Shown here: piece by piece, positions 47,607 to 60,551 of the stretch
Numbering within the stretch: position 1 is the first letter of the stretch
Layout: each line of letters opens with the position of its first letter
NCBI GenBank assembly: GCA_905250075.1
Contig: CAJNOP010000099.1
Coordinates: 1-64,000, forward strand
Length of the DNA: 64,000 nt
Reading direction: 5' to 3'
Origin: Rotaria sp. Silwood1
Lineage: Eukaryota; Rotifera; Eurotatoria; Philodinida; Philodinidae
Translations under genes and position numbers: made by a program
The notes under the pieces: model-generated
What the model was told of the DNA's origin: nothing
What the model saw: the letters and a program-made list of their open reading frames with translations, nothing else
The model's database searches: none

Positions 47607-48945
47607 GTACATATGTTTAAATAGAATAATTAGTATGTGGATGTCACTAAACTGCAGTTATTGTACTAATAAAATCAAATTTGTTTTTTTTTTTTTTCAT
47701 TTTCAAATTTGATAATTAATATATCTTAAATAATCTATGTTATAATTGATAATCATTGCTTGAATTATCGATATTTATAATTGAAATTTTACTAATATTA
47801 TTTGACTTGCAAATTAATTTGATCTACTTGAAAAATTTTTGTAATATAACTGAAATCATACATTCTAGATATGGTCGTTTTTATTTCTGTTAATCAATAA
47901 TATTAAATAAGAAATTAATTAAGTCAGGCTACGACTGTTACATATCTTTGAAAAACTAATTGTATAGAAGAAAAAACATCAATACAAAATTATTGTAATA
48001 TTTTTTTGTATTTTGACTTAATTTTCAATATGAAATATGCTGTTTGCTTCTAGCGAAAAAGTTATTCATATGAGTTTCAACTATGTCAAACAATAATTAA
48101 CATTCGAATCAGTTAAAAAAAAAAGAAAGAAGAGCCTAAGTATCAAACATTCATAGTTTGTTGAAATTTTCGAAAAAATTTTTATACATTATTAATAAAT
48201 GATTTATCTAAAAATCAATTTTCAAATATAATGTCACAATATAGTTAGATATACTGTTTGACTCATCAAAATCAAGAGGTAGTATATGACATACAAATAA
48301 ATTCACTAACAAAAATATTTAAGAAGTTTTACAGAATTTCTGAAGAAAAATAATGAAATTTCCAAGGTAAAAAAAAAAAAATCTTGATGAACAAAGCAAA
48401 AGTTATCATAGACTCAAAATTCTCATATGTTTATCTTCTATGAGATACTGAAATCACAATGACTCTAATTTTCACTTTCGTTTCTTCACAATACTATATT
48501 CAAACAAGTTTAAAATATTTTTTTTGCAAACACTCAACACTGTTTATAATGGATATTCTTTTTCGTCCTTCAAATAATAAAGTCAAAATATTGAAGATAT
48601 TCTTTAAAAATGGTTTCAATTCGATCAGACATACTAGGTCAAACATTTTTTGTATTTGTTTTTCATAAAAAAAAAAAAATTTAAATTCTCTATCCTCAAA
48701 ATATTAACAATTATTTTCAATAATTTACGAATAACACTGCAACAAAACAAAACAAAAAAAGAGAACTCATTGTAGAATTTCATTCATGAGAGAAGAAGGT
48801 CTTTGATATAAAAGTATATATTGTGTTCTTTTATTTAGATTGTTATTACATTAAGAAAATTATTTTCTCTTTTTATCTTAGTTGGTGTATCTCTATTTCT
48901 TTTAGTTACATTAACCATTAACTTAAACTAGAGATAAATATTTGT
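47607..48945. other. AT-rich intergenic stretch
   Basis: Long T and A runs; no supported gene. It includes the promoter side of the first B-box gene. Confidence 0.5.
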
Positions 48946-49953
48946 ATGGCTTCTACAAGACGACAACAAAATTTATGTACAATATGTGGTGCAATGGCTG
49001 GTGTTTTCTTATGTCGTGGATGTAATAATAATTTTTGTTTAATTCATACAACTGAACATCGAAATTTTCTTCAAAAATCTATGAATGATATTGATCATAA
49101 TTGTGAAATTTTAAAAGATAATATTCAAGGACAAAAAGATGAAGAATATTATAGATTAATGATGGAACAAATTGAACAATGGGAACAACAATCAATAGAA
49201 AAAATTCGTCGAGTAGCTGATGATAATCGACAACAAATGTCAATTATTACACGAAATCGTACAGGTGGTCTTAAAGAAAAAATAGAAGAATTACAACGAC
49301 AATTAGCAATAGCTCGTCAAGATGGAGGTTTTTATGAAAATGATTTACAAGAATGGACACGAAGACTTGATGAATTACAAAATATTATTACTCAACAAAG
49401 ATCATATAAAATTGATTTAGTTAATGATTCAAATCCATTTATTTCAAAAATTGCAGTAAATGATGAATCAAATGTTTCATTTCAAATGAATATTTCATTA
49501 AATAATTATGATGAAGATGGTATTCAATATAAACCTGAAGATTATTCAAATAAATATAATCAATATGATTCAAATAAACATAATCAAGATTCATATTCAT
49601 CAGGAAAACATACTCTTCGATTTAAGATTCATCAATCTGACCCAAATAATTCAGTTATATTTGGCGTTATATCAAAACAAAAATCAATTAATTCATTCGT
49701 ATCTGAAAATTCAACATTTTATGGATGGACAAATAATGATCTTGTTTGTCTTGGTGGTGATTTTGAACCAAATTATCATGGCTATAGAAGTGATTTTCAA
49801 ACTGGTGATATATATCAGTTAATAATTGATTGTGAACAAAAAAAAATTCGTTTGAAAAATGAACGAACTAATACTTCACATGAATTAAAGGTTGATACAA
49901 TGAGATGTCCATTTCCATGGCAACCAAATGTTCGTATTATTAATAATTATTAA
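48946..49953 (+). CDS. B-box/coiled-coil protein with SPRY-like C-terminus, copy A (335 aa)
   Basis: A single open frame. An N-terminal B-box-type zinc finger has ligands Cys11, Cys14, Cys23, Cys26, Cys31, His34 and His38. Residues about 60-165 form a coiled coil rich in Gln, Glu and Arg (EQIEQWEQQSIEKIRR). A low-complexity Asn/Tyr linker leads to a C-terminal beta-rich domain (about 220-335) with SGKHTLRFKIHQ, STFYGWTNND, TGDIYQLIIDCEQKKIRL and CPFPWQPNVRI. That arrangement resembles a PRY/SPRY or TRIM-type recognition domain, though I cannot name the family. There is no RING, so it is not obviously an E3 ligase; a partner-binding or sensing role is inferred. A close paralogue lies 7.7 kb downstream on the same strand, across the GPCR gene. 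Confidence 0.82.
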   Translation: MASTRRQQNLCTICGAMAGVFLCRGCNNNFCLIHTTEHRNFLQKSMNDIDHNCEILKDNIQGQKDEEYYRLMMEQIEQWEQQSIEKIRRVADDNRQQMSIITRNRTGGLKEKIEELQRQLAIARQDGGFYENDLQEWTRRLDELQNIITQQRSYKIDLVNDSNPFISKIAVNDESNVSFQMNISLNNYDEDGIQYKPEDYSNKYNQYDSNKHNQDSYSSGKHTLRFKIHQSDPNNSVIFGVISKQKSINSFVSENSTFYGWTNNDLVCLGGDFEPNYHGYRSDFQTGDIYQLIIDCEQKKIRLKNERTNTSHELKVDTMRCPFPWQPNVRIINNY

Positions 49954-52199
49954 TGAACAAGTAATAATAAACTTGAAAATATTTTATATGATTTTATTTA
50001 TTATTTAATTAAATGTAATTGATTTTCTTTTTTTTTTTGTAATATTTCTTGATAAAGAAAAAAAAAAGTGTTCGAGATTTTATTCAATGTCAATTTTTGT
50101 TAGTTGTTTGTTAAAATAATCATATAGATTCATTGCGATACTCTTTTTTTTGTTCTTGTTTGTCAACTTTAACCGAACATTTTGCTTTCCTTGATATGTT
50201 ATCTTTCGCTTTTTCTTCTTTCTTTTTTTTGTTCTTGATGAAAGTTAATCGTCAATATTTATTTCACAAGGATGTATAATATCTTGAACAGCAAGCAAAA
50301 AGTCTTTTTAATTTTTTTCAAATGTTTAGATTACTAGAAAATTTTGAAGACAAAATTTTAAATATATAAGACTTATGCAACTATCATAAAGAAAATTTTT
50401 TTTTTCTATCTATTATAAAATTATATCAAATTGATGTGACTTTTTTTTTTTTGTATGAAAATCGTTAAAAATATATACATAAAAAATAAATAATGCTTTG
50501 ATATATTAATGTATGTTTAATTGGAAGGCTTCAAATGAAAATAATCATCATGGAAGATAATCAAAAATATTTTGAAATAATGTTTGTTATTAAAACTGTA
50601 TCGATAATGCTAATGAAACTATGAAGTTCTGAATAATTCAATACTGTGATGGTTTTCAATGGAATATCTATATTTATATCTTGTTTTTATTATTCACAGG
50701 ATCTTAGTCGAGTACTCTGCTGAAAATTGTCCTAGTAAATGAGTTAATTATGCCTTCTACTAATCATTGTAAATATGAATCAAGTAATGAAATGTGAATA
50801 CTTTGTTGTTCTCCAAGTCTAGATTTCTGAAGAAAGTAAAAGTGACCTTGAAGGTACACATCAAGATAAAAAAACATGATATGCTAAGGACAATTTTCGC
50901 TGGATATTCATATACAAATAAATCTAAATATATGACGAACGTTCGCTAAAAAGTTTAAAAAAAACTTCGAAATAGTTAAAATTAAAAAGTTTCTATCAGT
51001 GGTGAGTTGTATTTTAAATTACTCACTGCACCGTTATCAAAAGTTTCTTGTGATAAGATCTGTATATTGATTTTTTTTTGTTGTTGTTATAATACTTGTA
51101 TTAAATTCCTATTGAAATGCAAGCACATATGATAATTAACTGGTCTATTTCAGAGTATCTATTGACTATACATTTCTTGTCAATAAATATGTCTTACATC
51201 GTTACTCAGTATAGGACTCGAAATTCAAATGATATCAAATTTTAATGCCAGGGTGAATGGCTCACGAAATAATTTTTAAACTTTTCCTCATGTTAGTTAT
51301 GAATCAGCAAAATAGTAAATAGTTATAATTTAATTATTTTTCAAAACGCTTATTTCGAACGACAAGAGAAAGACTGGTTTAATATCCTATGATAAACTAT
51401 AAATCTATTAAGAAATAGTATCTTTTAAAAAAAAAAGATTCGAGGAGTTTGTTTCTCTTTCAATTTGTTTTCAGATTTTCGCGCTGGTTCAAACATAAAA
51501 TAGAAAGTTAATTGAATAAATAATGACTTTTCAGCTGTAGTTCATCAATAAAGTATTAAACTTTTTCAATGTTTTCAAATGTTGTCTCAACTAGAAGTCG
51601 ACCACGTCATAATTGATCTTCGATCTCTTCTCGAAATTCACGAAATTATTTTCATCATCTAGCAATAGTATTGTAAGAGTTAGCGCTGGTCGCCAAAAGA
51701 ACAAGATTATAATTCAGCAAGAATCAATTTCGATTCGATATTAGGTACAGTATGCATTTTGATGTGCATATAGAAACGAACATTTTTGTTATTCATCTCA
51801 TGTAATATTTATTCAGTTTGAAAATAAGTGTCATTCTTCGAAATCTGGTTGCTAAATTTTTTTAAGATGTTTTTTGCTATTCAAAAAAGAACCTTTTCAG
51901 ATGTCTGAAGATATTGAATTTTTAATATATCAATGATCGATAGCTCGTTGTACAACCATAAATTTTTGGAAAAATGATATTTTTCTAATTTTGTCCTGAA
52001 AAAACCTATATTTAAAGATCTTACATACATTGACTTGTACAAACAAGTTTCTGAATGTTTAGACTTTGTATCTTTGTTTGATGAACTTTCCAAAAATATA
52101 CAATTTGCCAAGAATTTTTCATAATACAAGAATATTTCGGAGAGTTCATGTCTTGAGGACGTGAAATCGAAATACTATAAGACTCTTTCTACCAATGTC
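49954..52199. other. AT-rich intergenic stretch
   Basis: No supported gene; one short minus frame (52129-51881) has no domain or start context. Confidence 0.45.
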
Positions 52200-52445
52200 A
52201 ATGTCAAAGATGAATAACTGTGGATATTTTTGAAATAACTTTAATACAAAAAGAAAAAAGTCATCAAAATTTTTCGTACTATCTAGAATCGACATTGTTT
52301 TGTCTTTTTACAAAATCGATGAAAAGTTTCAGTCGTTTTTCTTCTTGATAACATAATGAGTTATGTTTTCAAAACTTGAACAGATAAATATTGTTTTCTA
52401 TAAGCTTTTAGTCGCCTTCAACTTCGTGACATGACTTATTAACCT
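52200..52445 (+). repeat. Dispersed non-coding repeat, full copy
   Basis: Contains AATAACTTTAATACAAAAAG, TCGACATTGTTTTGTCTTTT, TTTCAGTCGTTTTTCTTCTT and CTTCAACTTCGTGACATGA in this order. The same segments recur at 56240-56760 in both orientations. Confidence 0.65.
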
Positions 52446-53557
52446 TGTAAGGTTGATTTCTATTTAAAACGTCGTAAAAAATCATACACTGAACATTTTT
52501 TCTTCTATTAATTATATTAGTATTATTATAGACAAAGATAGCTGACATCATTGTCAAAAACAGAGATCTCCGAAAAAAGATAAATTAACTTGTGTCAAAT
52601 CGCTTCCTAGGTATTTCTTCATTTAGTTTCGACAGATCTTATCAACTTTAACAATTCTCTTTTCGGTCAGAGAGTATAGGACTTGTTATGTGCACAATCA
52701 TTCAGCTCATGTCTAACTGTTATTCGTACAAGGCATGATTCCATAGTGACACTAATACAAAAACACTAATTCAAGTGAATCAGATAGAATAGGATCTTTC
52801 TTTCAATCATAATTCGACAATTATAAAATACTACTGTAATGAACTTAGTTTTTATCTCTACCAATATATAAAGTTTCTGAGAAAGTTACGATGAACTGAA
52901 TTAGAGGTATAAAACAAAGACAGTATTTTATTGTGTTCATTGTATTCATGAGAAGAAAAACATTCCTTCAGCGTGAATCACAATGCACTCGGCCAATATC
53001 TAATCGCCCTTTTTCGAAGATAAGCAAAAGAAAATGGAACCGATCTATAACATCAGCTATTACAGCTACTGTCAATCATTTTCTCTTGTTCTACCACGTT
53101 CTTCTCTATATACTTTTTCTCAACTCAAAATAGAACGACATGAGACAAGGTTATTAGCATATCCTGTAGAGTTCTGATCAAGGCATGTTTCTGACATCAT
53201 TAAAATTTCATTTAATATTACAAAAGATTAACTGTATGACATAAATCTCAAGCAGAGATGATGTATTCGGAAGTGTTTACTCTCAAATCTTATACAAAAC
53301 CATGACTAGTGTCTGCATAATTAATACATTTTATACTTCGACAGCGAACATTTGATATATTTTACCATTTGTGTCAATTGAATTTGAAAGTCATTACATA
53401 TTCCAACTGCGTCAATCCAAAAAGATCCTCAACTGATCATTGAGTAATATAAGTAACGGTTGAAGAGAAGACAATTTATTCTTCATCATTGAAATTTACT
53501 TTTCTCATCGAACAACTGCATAAGAAACAATTTTTCACGTGACGAATCAAATACACA

Positions 53558-54607
53558 ATGTCACCTTTGGATACAGTTATTATGTATCAAATGGCCACCA
53601 TGAATCTTTACAGAATTTGTGGACCAATATTGGTCATTCTAGGAAGTATAGGTGGAGTACTCTGCTTGTGTGTGTTCGGACAGAAATCAATGCGTAAAAA
53701 TTCAGGTTCTATCTATTTTATTGCATTCAATATTGCCAATATTCTTGTATTATGGATTTGTCTCGTACCATTTGTTTATCGTTACATGACTGGTATCGAT
53801 TTTACTATATCAAATCTAATTTATTGTCGATTACGAACATATCTATTGGATGTACTTATGGTATTACCATCATACTATCTAACTTTGGCTTCAATCGATC
53901 GAACATTAGTCACTTCTCATAAGGCATTGATACGACATCGAAGCACACGATGTTTGGCTTTCTGGACAATTAGTGGTATTACTCTTCTGTGGTTTCTTTA
54001 TTATTCTCCCATTTGGTTTTTTGTCAGTATTCAATCACCTGCTCCTGGCTTTTATATCTGTTTCTTTGAACCTGGGGTGTATTCTATGTTTGTGAGCTAT
54101 TCTACAATGACAATAACGGGCTTTTTACCTCCTTTTCTAATGACAATCTTTGGCATAATGACAATGAGAAATTTTCGACGATCTCGAGTTCAACCAATCA
54201 CTAATGAAAATAACATTATTGCATTATCATCAAAAGATCGTCAATTAGCTATAATGTTATTATTTGATATTATTATTTCTGTTGTTTTATCATCTTTAGG
54301 ATCAATTCTTTTTGTTTATACACAAAGAATTCCAAATGAAAGAAAAACTATGGAACAACAAGCTTTGGATTATTTTCTTCTAGATTTTGGTTTAAATCTT
54401 GTATTTGTACAAGCTTCTCTAACTTGTTATTCAAATTTTATTGTTTCAAAGAAATTTCGCAAAAATATTCGAAAACTCATTTGGAAACTAATGCCTCGTG
54501 TTTGTCGTCGACAGTGGATGAATCGCTGGTCAAATGTAGCATTAAATAGTCTAAATATGACTTCCACGGCTTTGACAGTTCGGCCACGCACAGTTGCTAT
54601 ACATTAA
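53558..54607 (+). CDS. Class A (rhodopsin-like) GPCR, intronless (349 aa)
   Basis: Seven hydrophobic segments are visible, at about 20-41, 53-75, 93-115, 132-154, 177-203, 230-254 and 268-292. A conserved Cys pair (Cys90 before TM3, Cys168 in loop 2) could form the usual disulfide. The DRY position at the end of TM3 reads SIDR, as in many neuropeptide-receptor-like lophotrochozoan and rotifer GPCRs. TM7 ends in a polar and Tyr-containing segment followed by a basic helix-8-like stretch (KKFRKNIRKLIWK). The tail is Ser/Thr-rich. The protein sits at the plasma membrane and should couple to G proteins; peptide is the likeliest ligand type, but this is inference. The first in-frame ATG was taken; ATGs at codons 9, 12 and 15 are alternatives. 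Confidence 0.85.
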   Translation: MSPLDTVIMYQMATMNLYRICGPILVILGSIGGVLCLCVFGQKSMRKNSGSIYFIAFNIANILVLWICLVPFVYRYMTGIDFTISNLIYCRLRTYLLDVLMVLPSYYLTLASIDRTLVTSHKALIRHRSTRCLAFWTISGITLLWFLYYSPIWFFVSIQSPAPGFYICFFEPGVYSMFVSYSTMTITGFLPPFLMTIFGIMTMRNFRRSRVQPITNENNIIALSSKDRQLAIMLLFDIIISVVLSSLGSILFVYTQRIPNERKTMEQQALDYFLLDFGLNLVFVQASLTCYSNFIVSKKFRKNIRKLIWKLMPRVCRRQWMNRWSNVALNSLNMTSTALTVRPRTVAIH

Positions 54608-56239
54608 TAAACTCTATTAATACTATTATAGACACTTTGTTTGTTGTCATGTTTCTGTATTTGAGTAAATGTTTGAATTGATATCTGTATCGATGTTATT
54701 CTAAGGTCAGCATAAGATCGAATCGTGAAAAATGTTGAGAGTATGGGACAATGTTGAAACTACTACAAAAATATGTTTCGATATATTCCAGATATTAGTT
54801 TGAAACTATCCTAGCTACCATTCTCATGTTAGTCGAGCATTAGGTTCGATCATCGTTGAGTTAGAATGTCAATCAGATCAATGTGCAACAAATCTGACGA
54901 GAAACCGAATATTTGACAATACTTTTTGTATCGATGTGCATTGCTCAATATTCTTCGGTCTTTTATTTATTCATTTTAATAAAGTTCTCAGTCATTGTTG
55001 AGATCTCATCCAATATGATTGATTTCAGATCTTTGATTTGAATTTTAATATGTCATTGGCATTATTCTTGTCAAGCAGAAATTAGACAAGATAGATGATA
55101 TACTTCTTCTAGTATTAGACTATAAATCATTGTCAGTCAATCAAAAGAGATACGAATGTTTCAATTCGACGCATGAAAAAATATCAGCTAGACGTGCTAT
55201 TTCTGTGGATGTGAATCAGAAATGTAACCAATAGAGTGTCCATGGTATTCAAGTACTGTCATTAAGTTTCAATTTGTTAGATTGTTAGTGGAAGGTAGTC
55301 TCGAGCTCGCTTAAGAGCAGACTACTCAATGAGATAGTGCTCTCATTTTGCCCTACTATTCAATACGATAGAGTGCATAATGACAGCAGGAGAGAAGAGA
55401 AGAGAACAAGATAAGAATAGTTTTTACTTGCTCACTTCGACTGTGTATCTTATCTGTCTACATCATACATCTGATGCATATGCTTTCACAACATCTACGT
55501 ATTGTTGTATTCTTTTTTAATTATTTTTCGAATTTATTAAAATATATATGAATATGAAAGTATAATTATTTCCAAATAAAACAAATTCACTGTAAACTGA
55601 TTCGTTTCTTACAAACTATTTTCTGATTGATAAAAGGATAACTTATTGTTAATTATGACACTTCGAAGTACAGCATAGAATTTACCAAACATATCTTTCG
55701 TAAAGTACTTTAATATCAGCACACTATCAATTAAATTGTATTAGCTATTTTTCCCTAGATAGTAAGTATTATTGTCAAGTTTTTATTTATATAAGTAAAC
55801 AAAAAAGTAGTAATCCGACGTTATAGTTTTAGCCAACACACAATAATTTAACTAATTTCCGATCTCTAATACTCATCACACAGATTTTTCTTTCGGATGA
55901 CTTCAGATCCATTCATTTTATCATGTTCAAATCATCCATACACTGTAATATCATTTTATGAATGTTTTCTTTTGATATATCGCAATAAAAAGTGGCTAAA
56001 TGTAGTGTCAAATCTAATGATCATGCACATCATGTGATTCAACCATCTTTGAGAATTATCGAGTCATCATATAATAAATTGAAATGAACTCATGGATCTC
56101 ATAAATATTAGGTTTAAAACACGTAGGCATTGTCGTATAGCAGCATATCTAAAATAAATGCTCATGAACCTATACTACAAGATTTATCGTATTTTAAGAC
56201 TATAAAAGTGTAAAGAAAAATTAAAATCATTGAGAAAGA
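54608..56239. other. Intergenic stretch
   Basis: No supported gene. A short hairpin-like AGTCTCGAGCTCGC region lies near 55299. Confidence 0.45.
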
Positions 56240-56760
56240 AGGATGTGAGCATTTTTGAATAATTTTGAAGCAAACAGAAACCAGTAATCAGAGTTTTTTT
56301 GCACTATGTAGAGTCAATGCTACTCTATCTGTTTACAAAATCAATGGAAAATTTCAGTCGTTTTTCTTCTTGAATACATAATATATTTTGAATATTCAAT
56401 GTATGATTTTTGATGACATTTTTAATGAAAAAAATCTTTCGAAGGCTCATAAATCATGTCGCGAAGTTGAAAATAACTAAAAACATATAGAAGAAAATTA
56501 TTTCTTAACTGTTCAAATCTGGAAAGCATTTGGGGAATATCCTTTCAGTAAAACTTTGGAACACAAATAGTTATCGATCTTGACCTTGAGTAAATGAATA
56601 AAGGAGAAGTTAGAATATTTGCTCATTATATTATAGTTTGAAAATCATCGACTATGTAAAAAGACAAAGCAACATCGACTCTAAATAGCATGAAAAAATC
56701 TAATGATTTCTTTCTTTTTGTTTTAAAGTTATTCAAAAAATGCCTGTGGTCATTTAACTC
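56240..56760. repeat. Dispersed repeat, two partial copies in inverted orientation
   Basis: 56240-56390 matches the first half of 52200-52445 directly (TTTCAGTCGTTTTTCTTCTT shared exactly). 56454-56520 and 56630-56760 match its second and first halves on the minus strand (for example AACTTCGCGACATGATTT and TTTGTCTTTTTACATAGTCG when reverse-complemented). The locus is therefore two copies arranged tail to tail. Confidence 0.6.
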
Positions 56761-57606
56761 TGAAATGGACATTAATTACTAAGTACGTATATATAAGACC
56801 TTTAAATGGAAGTATTCCCAAGAATCTTTTGAAGATAGACATATTAAAAATTCAATAACTTAATCATGTTTTAATATGAACTTATATTTTTTTTCAGGGT
56901 TTACATTAGAATAATACGTAGCAGTGGTAGGCAAAAAACAATAGTAGAAATTAGAAAAAACCCATCTGGAGATATTCTCTCGTTAGGTGTTTTTGAATCA
57001 ATCGAATATTTGACGAAAACAGAAACGTATATGTAAGTCTGATACCTAGAAAAAGATACCAGTCTGCTATGTAAAATCATTATCATTAGAAAAATATACA
57101 CAAAAGAAGAGAAATATCAATCAAAAATATTGATATTTTGAAATAAAATCATTCGATTATTTTGTTGCGAACAATAAAATCTACTCTCAATATGTTTCAC
57201 TAAATTAAGAAAAAATCGACTTACTGAGATCAATTTAAATTAAAAAAAAAACTTGTTGAAATTGGACTATTTACCTATGCAAACGGGTACAAACCTGTTA
57301 CAAATCAACTTTATAGACGTCCTTTTCATTCAACATAGATATCAAATAATTAAATATTTTTAAACATACTAACGCTTGCATTCCTTTCTTTTAGTAACCA
57401 TCTAACTTCACCTGAGTATCGATATTATCTTCAACAAATTAAGATAAAAAAGTCTCAAAGTATCATATTACACCTACACACTTTTAACACATTTTGTCCT
57501 TTTACTTAGATTGATATTAAACTAAGATAACTATTATTCACCTTGTGCATGTATACTTATCCTTTTTTTTTATTTGATATAGTTGACTATTTTACATAAA
57601 ACTTTA

Positions 57607-58605
57607 ATGGCTTCTTTAAGACGACAAAATGTCTCTTGTGCAACATGTGGCAAAACAGCAGGTATATTCACATGTCGAGGATGTTCAGAAAATTTTTGTT
57701 TACCTCATACAAATGAACATAGAGAATTGCTTGAAAAACAAATGAATGAAATTATTCTCATTCATAATCAATTAAAACAAGCTGTAACAGGACAAACAAC
57801 TGAACAATTTCATCAATCACTTTTACAACAAATCGAACGATGGGAACAACAATCAATAGAAAAAATTCATCGATTAGCTGATGATACTCGACAACAATTA
57901 TCAACTATTGTACAAGATCGTACAGAAAATATTAAAGAAAAAATAGCACAAATTACACAACAATTAAATAAAGCACGTTATGATGGTGAATTTTTTGAAA
58001 GTGAGATAAAAGAATGGTCAGAAAAACTTAATAAATTTCAACAACTTCTTACTAAACAACAAAAAGTTAAAATTCAACATGATAAAAATTCAACACCATT
58101 TATTTCAAAAATTTCACTTCATGATTTATCTACTGATAATTTTGTAGTACCAATAAATGAAATTCAATATGAAACAAATTATGATAATAATAGTACTGAC
58201 GATCAATATGAAGATTATTTATATTTTAAAGAAAAAAATGAATATTCAACAGGTGAACATTCAATTCGATTTAAGATTGATCAATATGAATTAAATAGTT
58301 CAATTTTATTTGGAATTACATCAAAAAATATATTTGACGGAACAAATCCATATGAAAATTCAACACTTTATGGATGGACAGGAAATAATATTGTTTATCG
58401 AGCTGGTAATCCACAACCTAATTATCATGGATATAAAAGTGATATTAAAACAGGTGATATATTTATGCTTACTATGAATTGTGATCGAGAAATGATAAGT
58501 TTAACTAATGAACGAACAGGTCGAAAATATGATTTAGAAGTTGACATAATAAAATGTCCATTTCCATGGCAACCAAATGTTCGTTTTTTTAATATTTCGG
58601 AATGA
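57607..58605 (+). CDS. B-box/coiled-coil protein with SPRY-like C-terminus, copy B (332 aa)
   Basis: Start chosen at 57607 (MASLRRQ) because it aligns with MASTRRQ of copy A; an in-frame ATG eight codons earlier is the alternative. The B-box ligands Cys11, Cys14, Cys23, Cys26, Cys31, His34 and His38 are at the same positions as in copy A. The coiled coil keeps the near-identical heart WEQQSIEKIHRLADD. The C-terminal domain keeps FISKISLHD, STLYGWTGNN, YHGYKSD, TGDIFMLTMNCD, LTNERTGR and CPFPWQPNVRF, while the Asn/Asp/Tyr linker between them has diverged. Single exon, no RING. The two genes are an obvious duplicate pair; function unknown, probably intracellular protein recognition. Confidence 0.82.
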   Translation: MASLRRQNVSCATCGKTAGIFTCRGCSENFCLPHTNEHRELLEKQMNEIILIHNQLKQAVTGQTTEQFHQSLLQQIERWEQQSIEKIHRLADDTRQQLSTIVQDRTENIKEKIAQITQQLNKARYDGEFFESEIKEWSEKLNKFQQLLTKQQKVKIQHDKNSTPFISKISLHDLSTDNFVVPINEIQYETNYDNNSTDDQYEDYLYFKEKNEYSTGEHSIRFKIDQYELNSSILFGITSKNIFDGTNPYENSTLYGWTGNNIVYRAGNPQPNYHGYKSDIKTGDIFMLTMNCDREMISLTNERTGRKYDLEVDIIKCPFPWQPNVRFFNISE

Positions 58606-60540
58606 ATATTAATTTATTTTATTTTTGCAAACTACTTCCATATGACTTTATTTAGAAAATTTTTTTTTTGTTATTTACTTAAATAACAAAATTGAAAAAT
58701 ATAACTTTTAATAATATTTTTAAATTTTTTTCTTTTTTTGTATTACTTCGCATGATAATAAAGATAAAAAAAAAATTTGTTTTGTATTGAAATTTAATTT
58801 GTATTATTTAAAGAATTGGTATTAAGCATATGGAAATATTATTGTAATAATCTAGTACGTATAGGAAATATTTTCAAAATTCAAATGAAAAAGAAACACG
58901 AAAATTTATTGAATAAATCAAACGATTTACATGACTTCCTAATTATATGATGTTATGAAAACTCTATAACATTAATGGATAAAATATTCGATAGAGTTCA
59001 TTTTAATTGTAAAAGTCTATTGAGATTTGATGATGTTAATTCAATAAGATGCTTACTAATACTTAGGTTTGGTCAAAAATCAGAATCAACAAAAAGAAAA
59101 TAACATGATTTTCAAGAAAACTCGATGTAATAAATTTTCTTTTTTTTAAGTACCGATAAAATCATGAAAATTTTATGTCAATTGATTAAAATGATAAAAA
59201 AGTATTTACGTTTCATTTTCATTCGGATACTCTGTACGTTATAACTAATTATTCATAGAAACAATATATATGATAAAACCTTCGTTTTTCTTTCTTCATT
59301 CTTTTATCAATCTATTAGAAAACAATCCTAAGTACAACATGAGAGAAATTAATGAGTCTATTCATTTGCCAAGAGCTTCAAAAAAGAAAAATTTGTATTA
59401 GATACGTAATCGAATATTGATAAGATTTTGACGAACAAATCGATGAATTAAGTTAGTCTATCTCATAAAGAAAGCATCATCTGAGATGATTATTTTTTGT
59501 CTCATGGTCTAACGAGTGTTGTCAATCAGGTAAAGAAATAGAGTCGTTTTTTAGCCATAAATTTAACAATTGTTAGACTTTCAGTGGAAATGTTTAAAGT
59601 TTTTTAATAAATTAATTCAAATCTGGTCGTAAATTCAGAAATAAAACCGAATTTTCAGTATCATTCGTCTTTCTTTCTGGTAAAATATCGAGTAAAAATA
59701 CTCTTTATTAAAAAGTTCTTGTGAAAATCGTCGAGTTTACCATTTATTGTTCAAATTCAACCAGAAAGTCATATTTTGTTGAACTTCCAGTCTCTTATAC
59801 TTATCAAAACATTTAGCAAATCTACGTGTAACATGAGATAAAATATAAATACCTTTCTTCATCAATGAAAGAATTTTTATAATTAGAGTATCTTGCAAAA
59901 TGAAAAAGAAAATTAACTTTATCCAATTACAATTAAAAACACTACTAAAAATATCAACAAGAAAAATTATCAAAAAAAGAAAAAACCAAATTAATAATAA
60001 TGATCAAATTGAAATAGGTTACAATAATAATAATAATTCAAATATTCGAAATGCAAATTCATATTTAAAACTGATTTAGATTATCAATATTAATTGATGT
60101 AGTAGCAATATTATTATCATTAGAACCTTTAATATTGAATCAGATATAGTAGGAAAATATTTTAATTGACTAGTAACTAGTATTTTTACAACAAGCATTG
60201 ATGATGATGATGCATCATCAAGTCTATTATCGTTGATATTATTGAAATAATAATAATGAATTATGATATTTATGATGAAGATTGTTCAAAAATAAATCAA
60301 CATATTTTAAATCAAATAGAATCTAAGATGCTTAATTTCATATTTGATTTTATCGAAAGATCTCGATTAGTTTCATACATTATCTTTAATATATGCAGAC
60401 GCATGTCCAAAATAAAAGCAACAACTGTTAGAGGTCATATCACATTATCATAATCCTCGATTCATTTTTTTTTTCTCTTCTCATCTCATATGTTGTTATC
60501 GTTTGTTTCTTTATTCTATTTATTCTCTTTCTAAAATACG
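58606..60540. other. AT-rich intergenic stretch
   Basis: Several AAT and GAT microsatellite patches (for example 60030-60060, 60200-60260) and short frames without domains. No gene supported. Confidence 0.45.
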
Positions 60541-60551
60541 TATATATATAT

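Noticed and set aside
47422..47607. Open frame across the 152-bp hAT element
   Set aside because: It is produced by the element's GC-rich ends and includes both target duplications; no protein domain.
49508..49822. 104-codon Ile-rich plus frame
   Set aside because: Out-of-frame shadow inside the first B-box gene.
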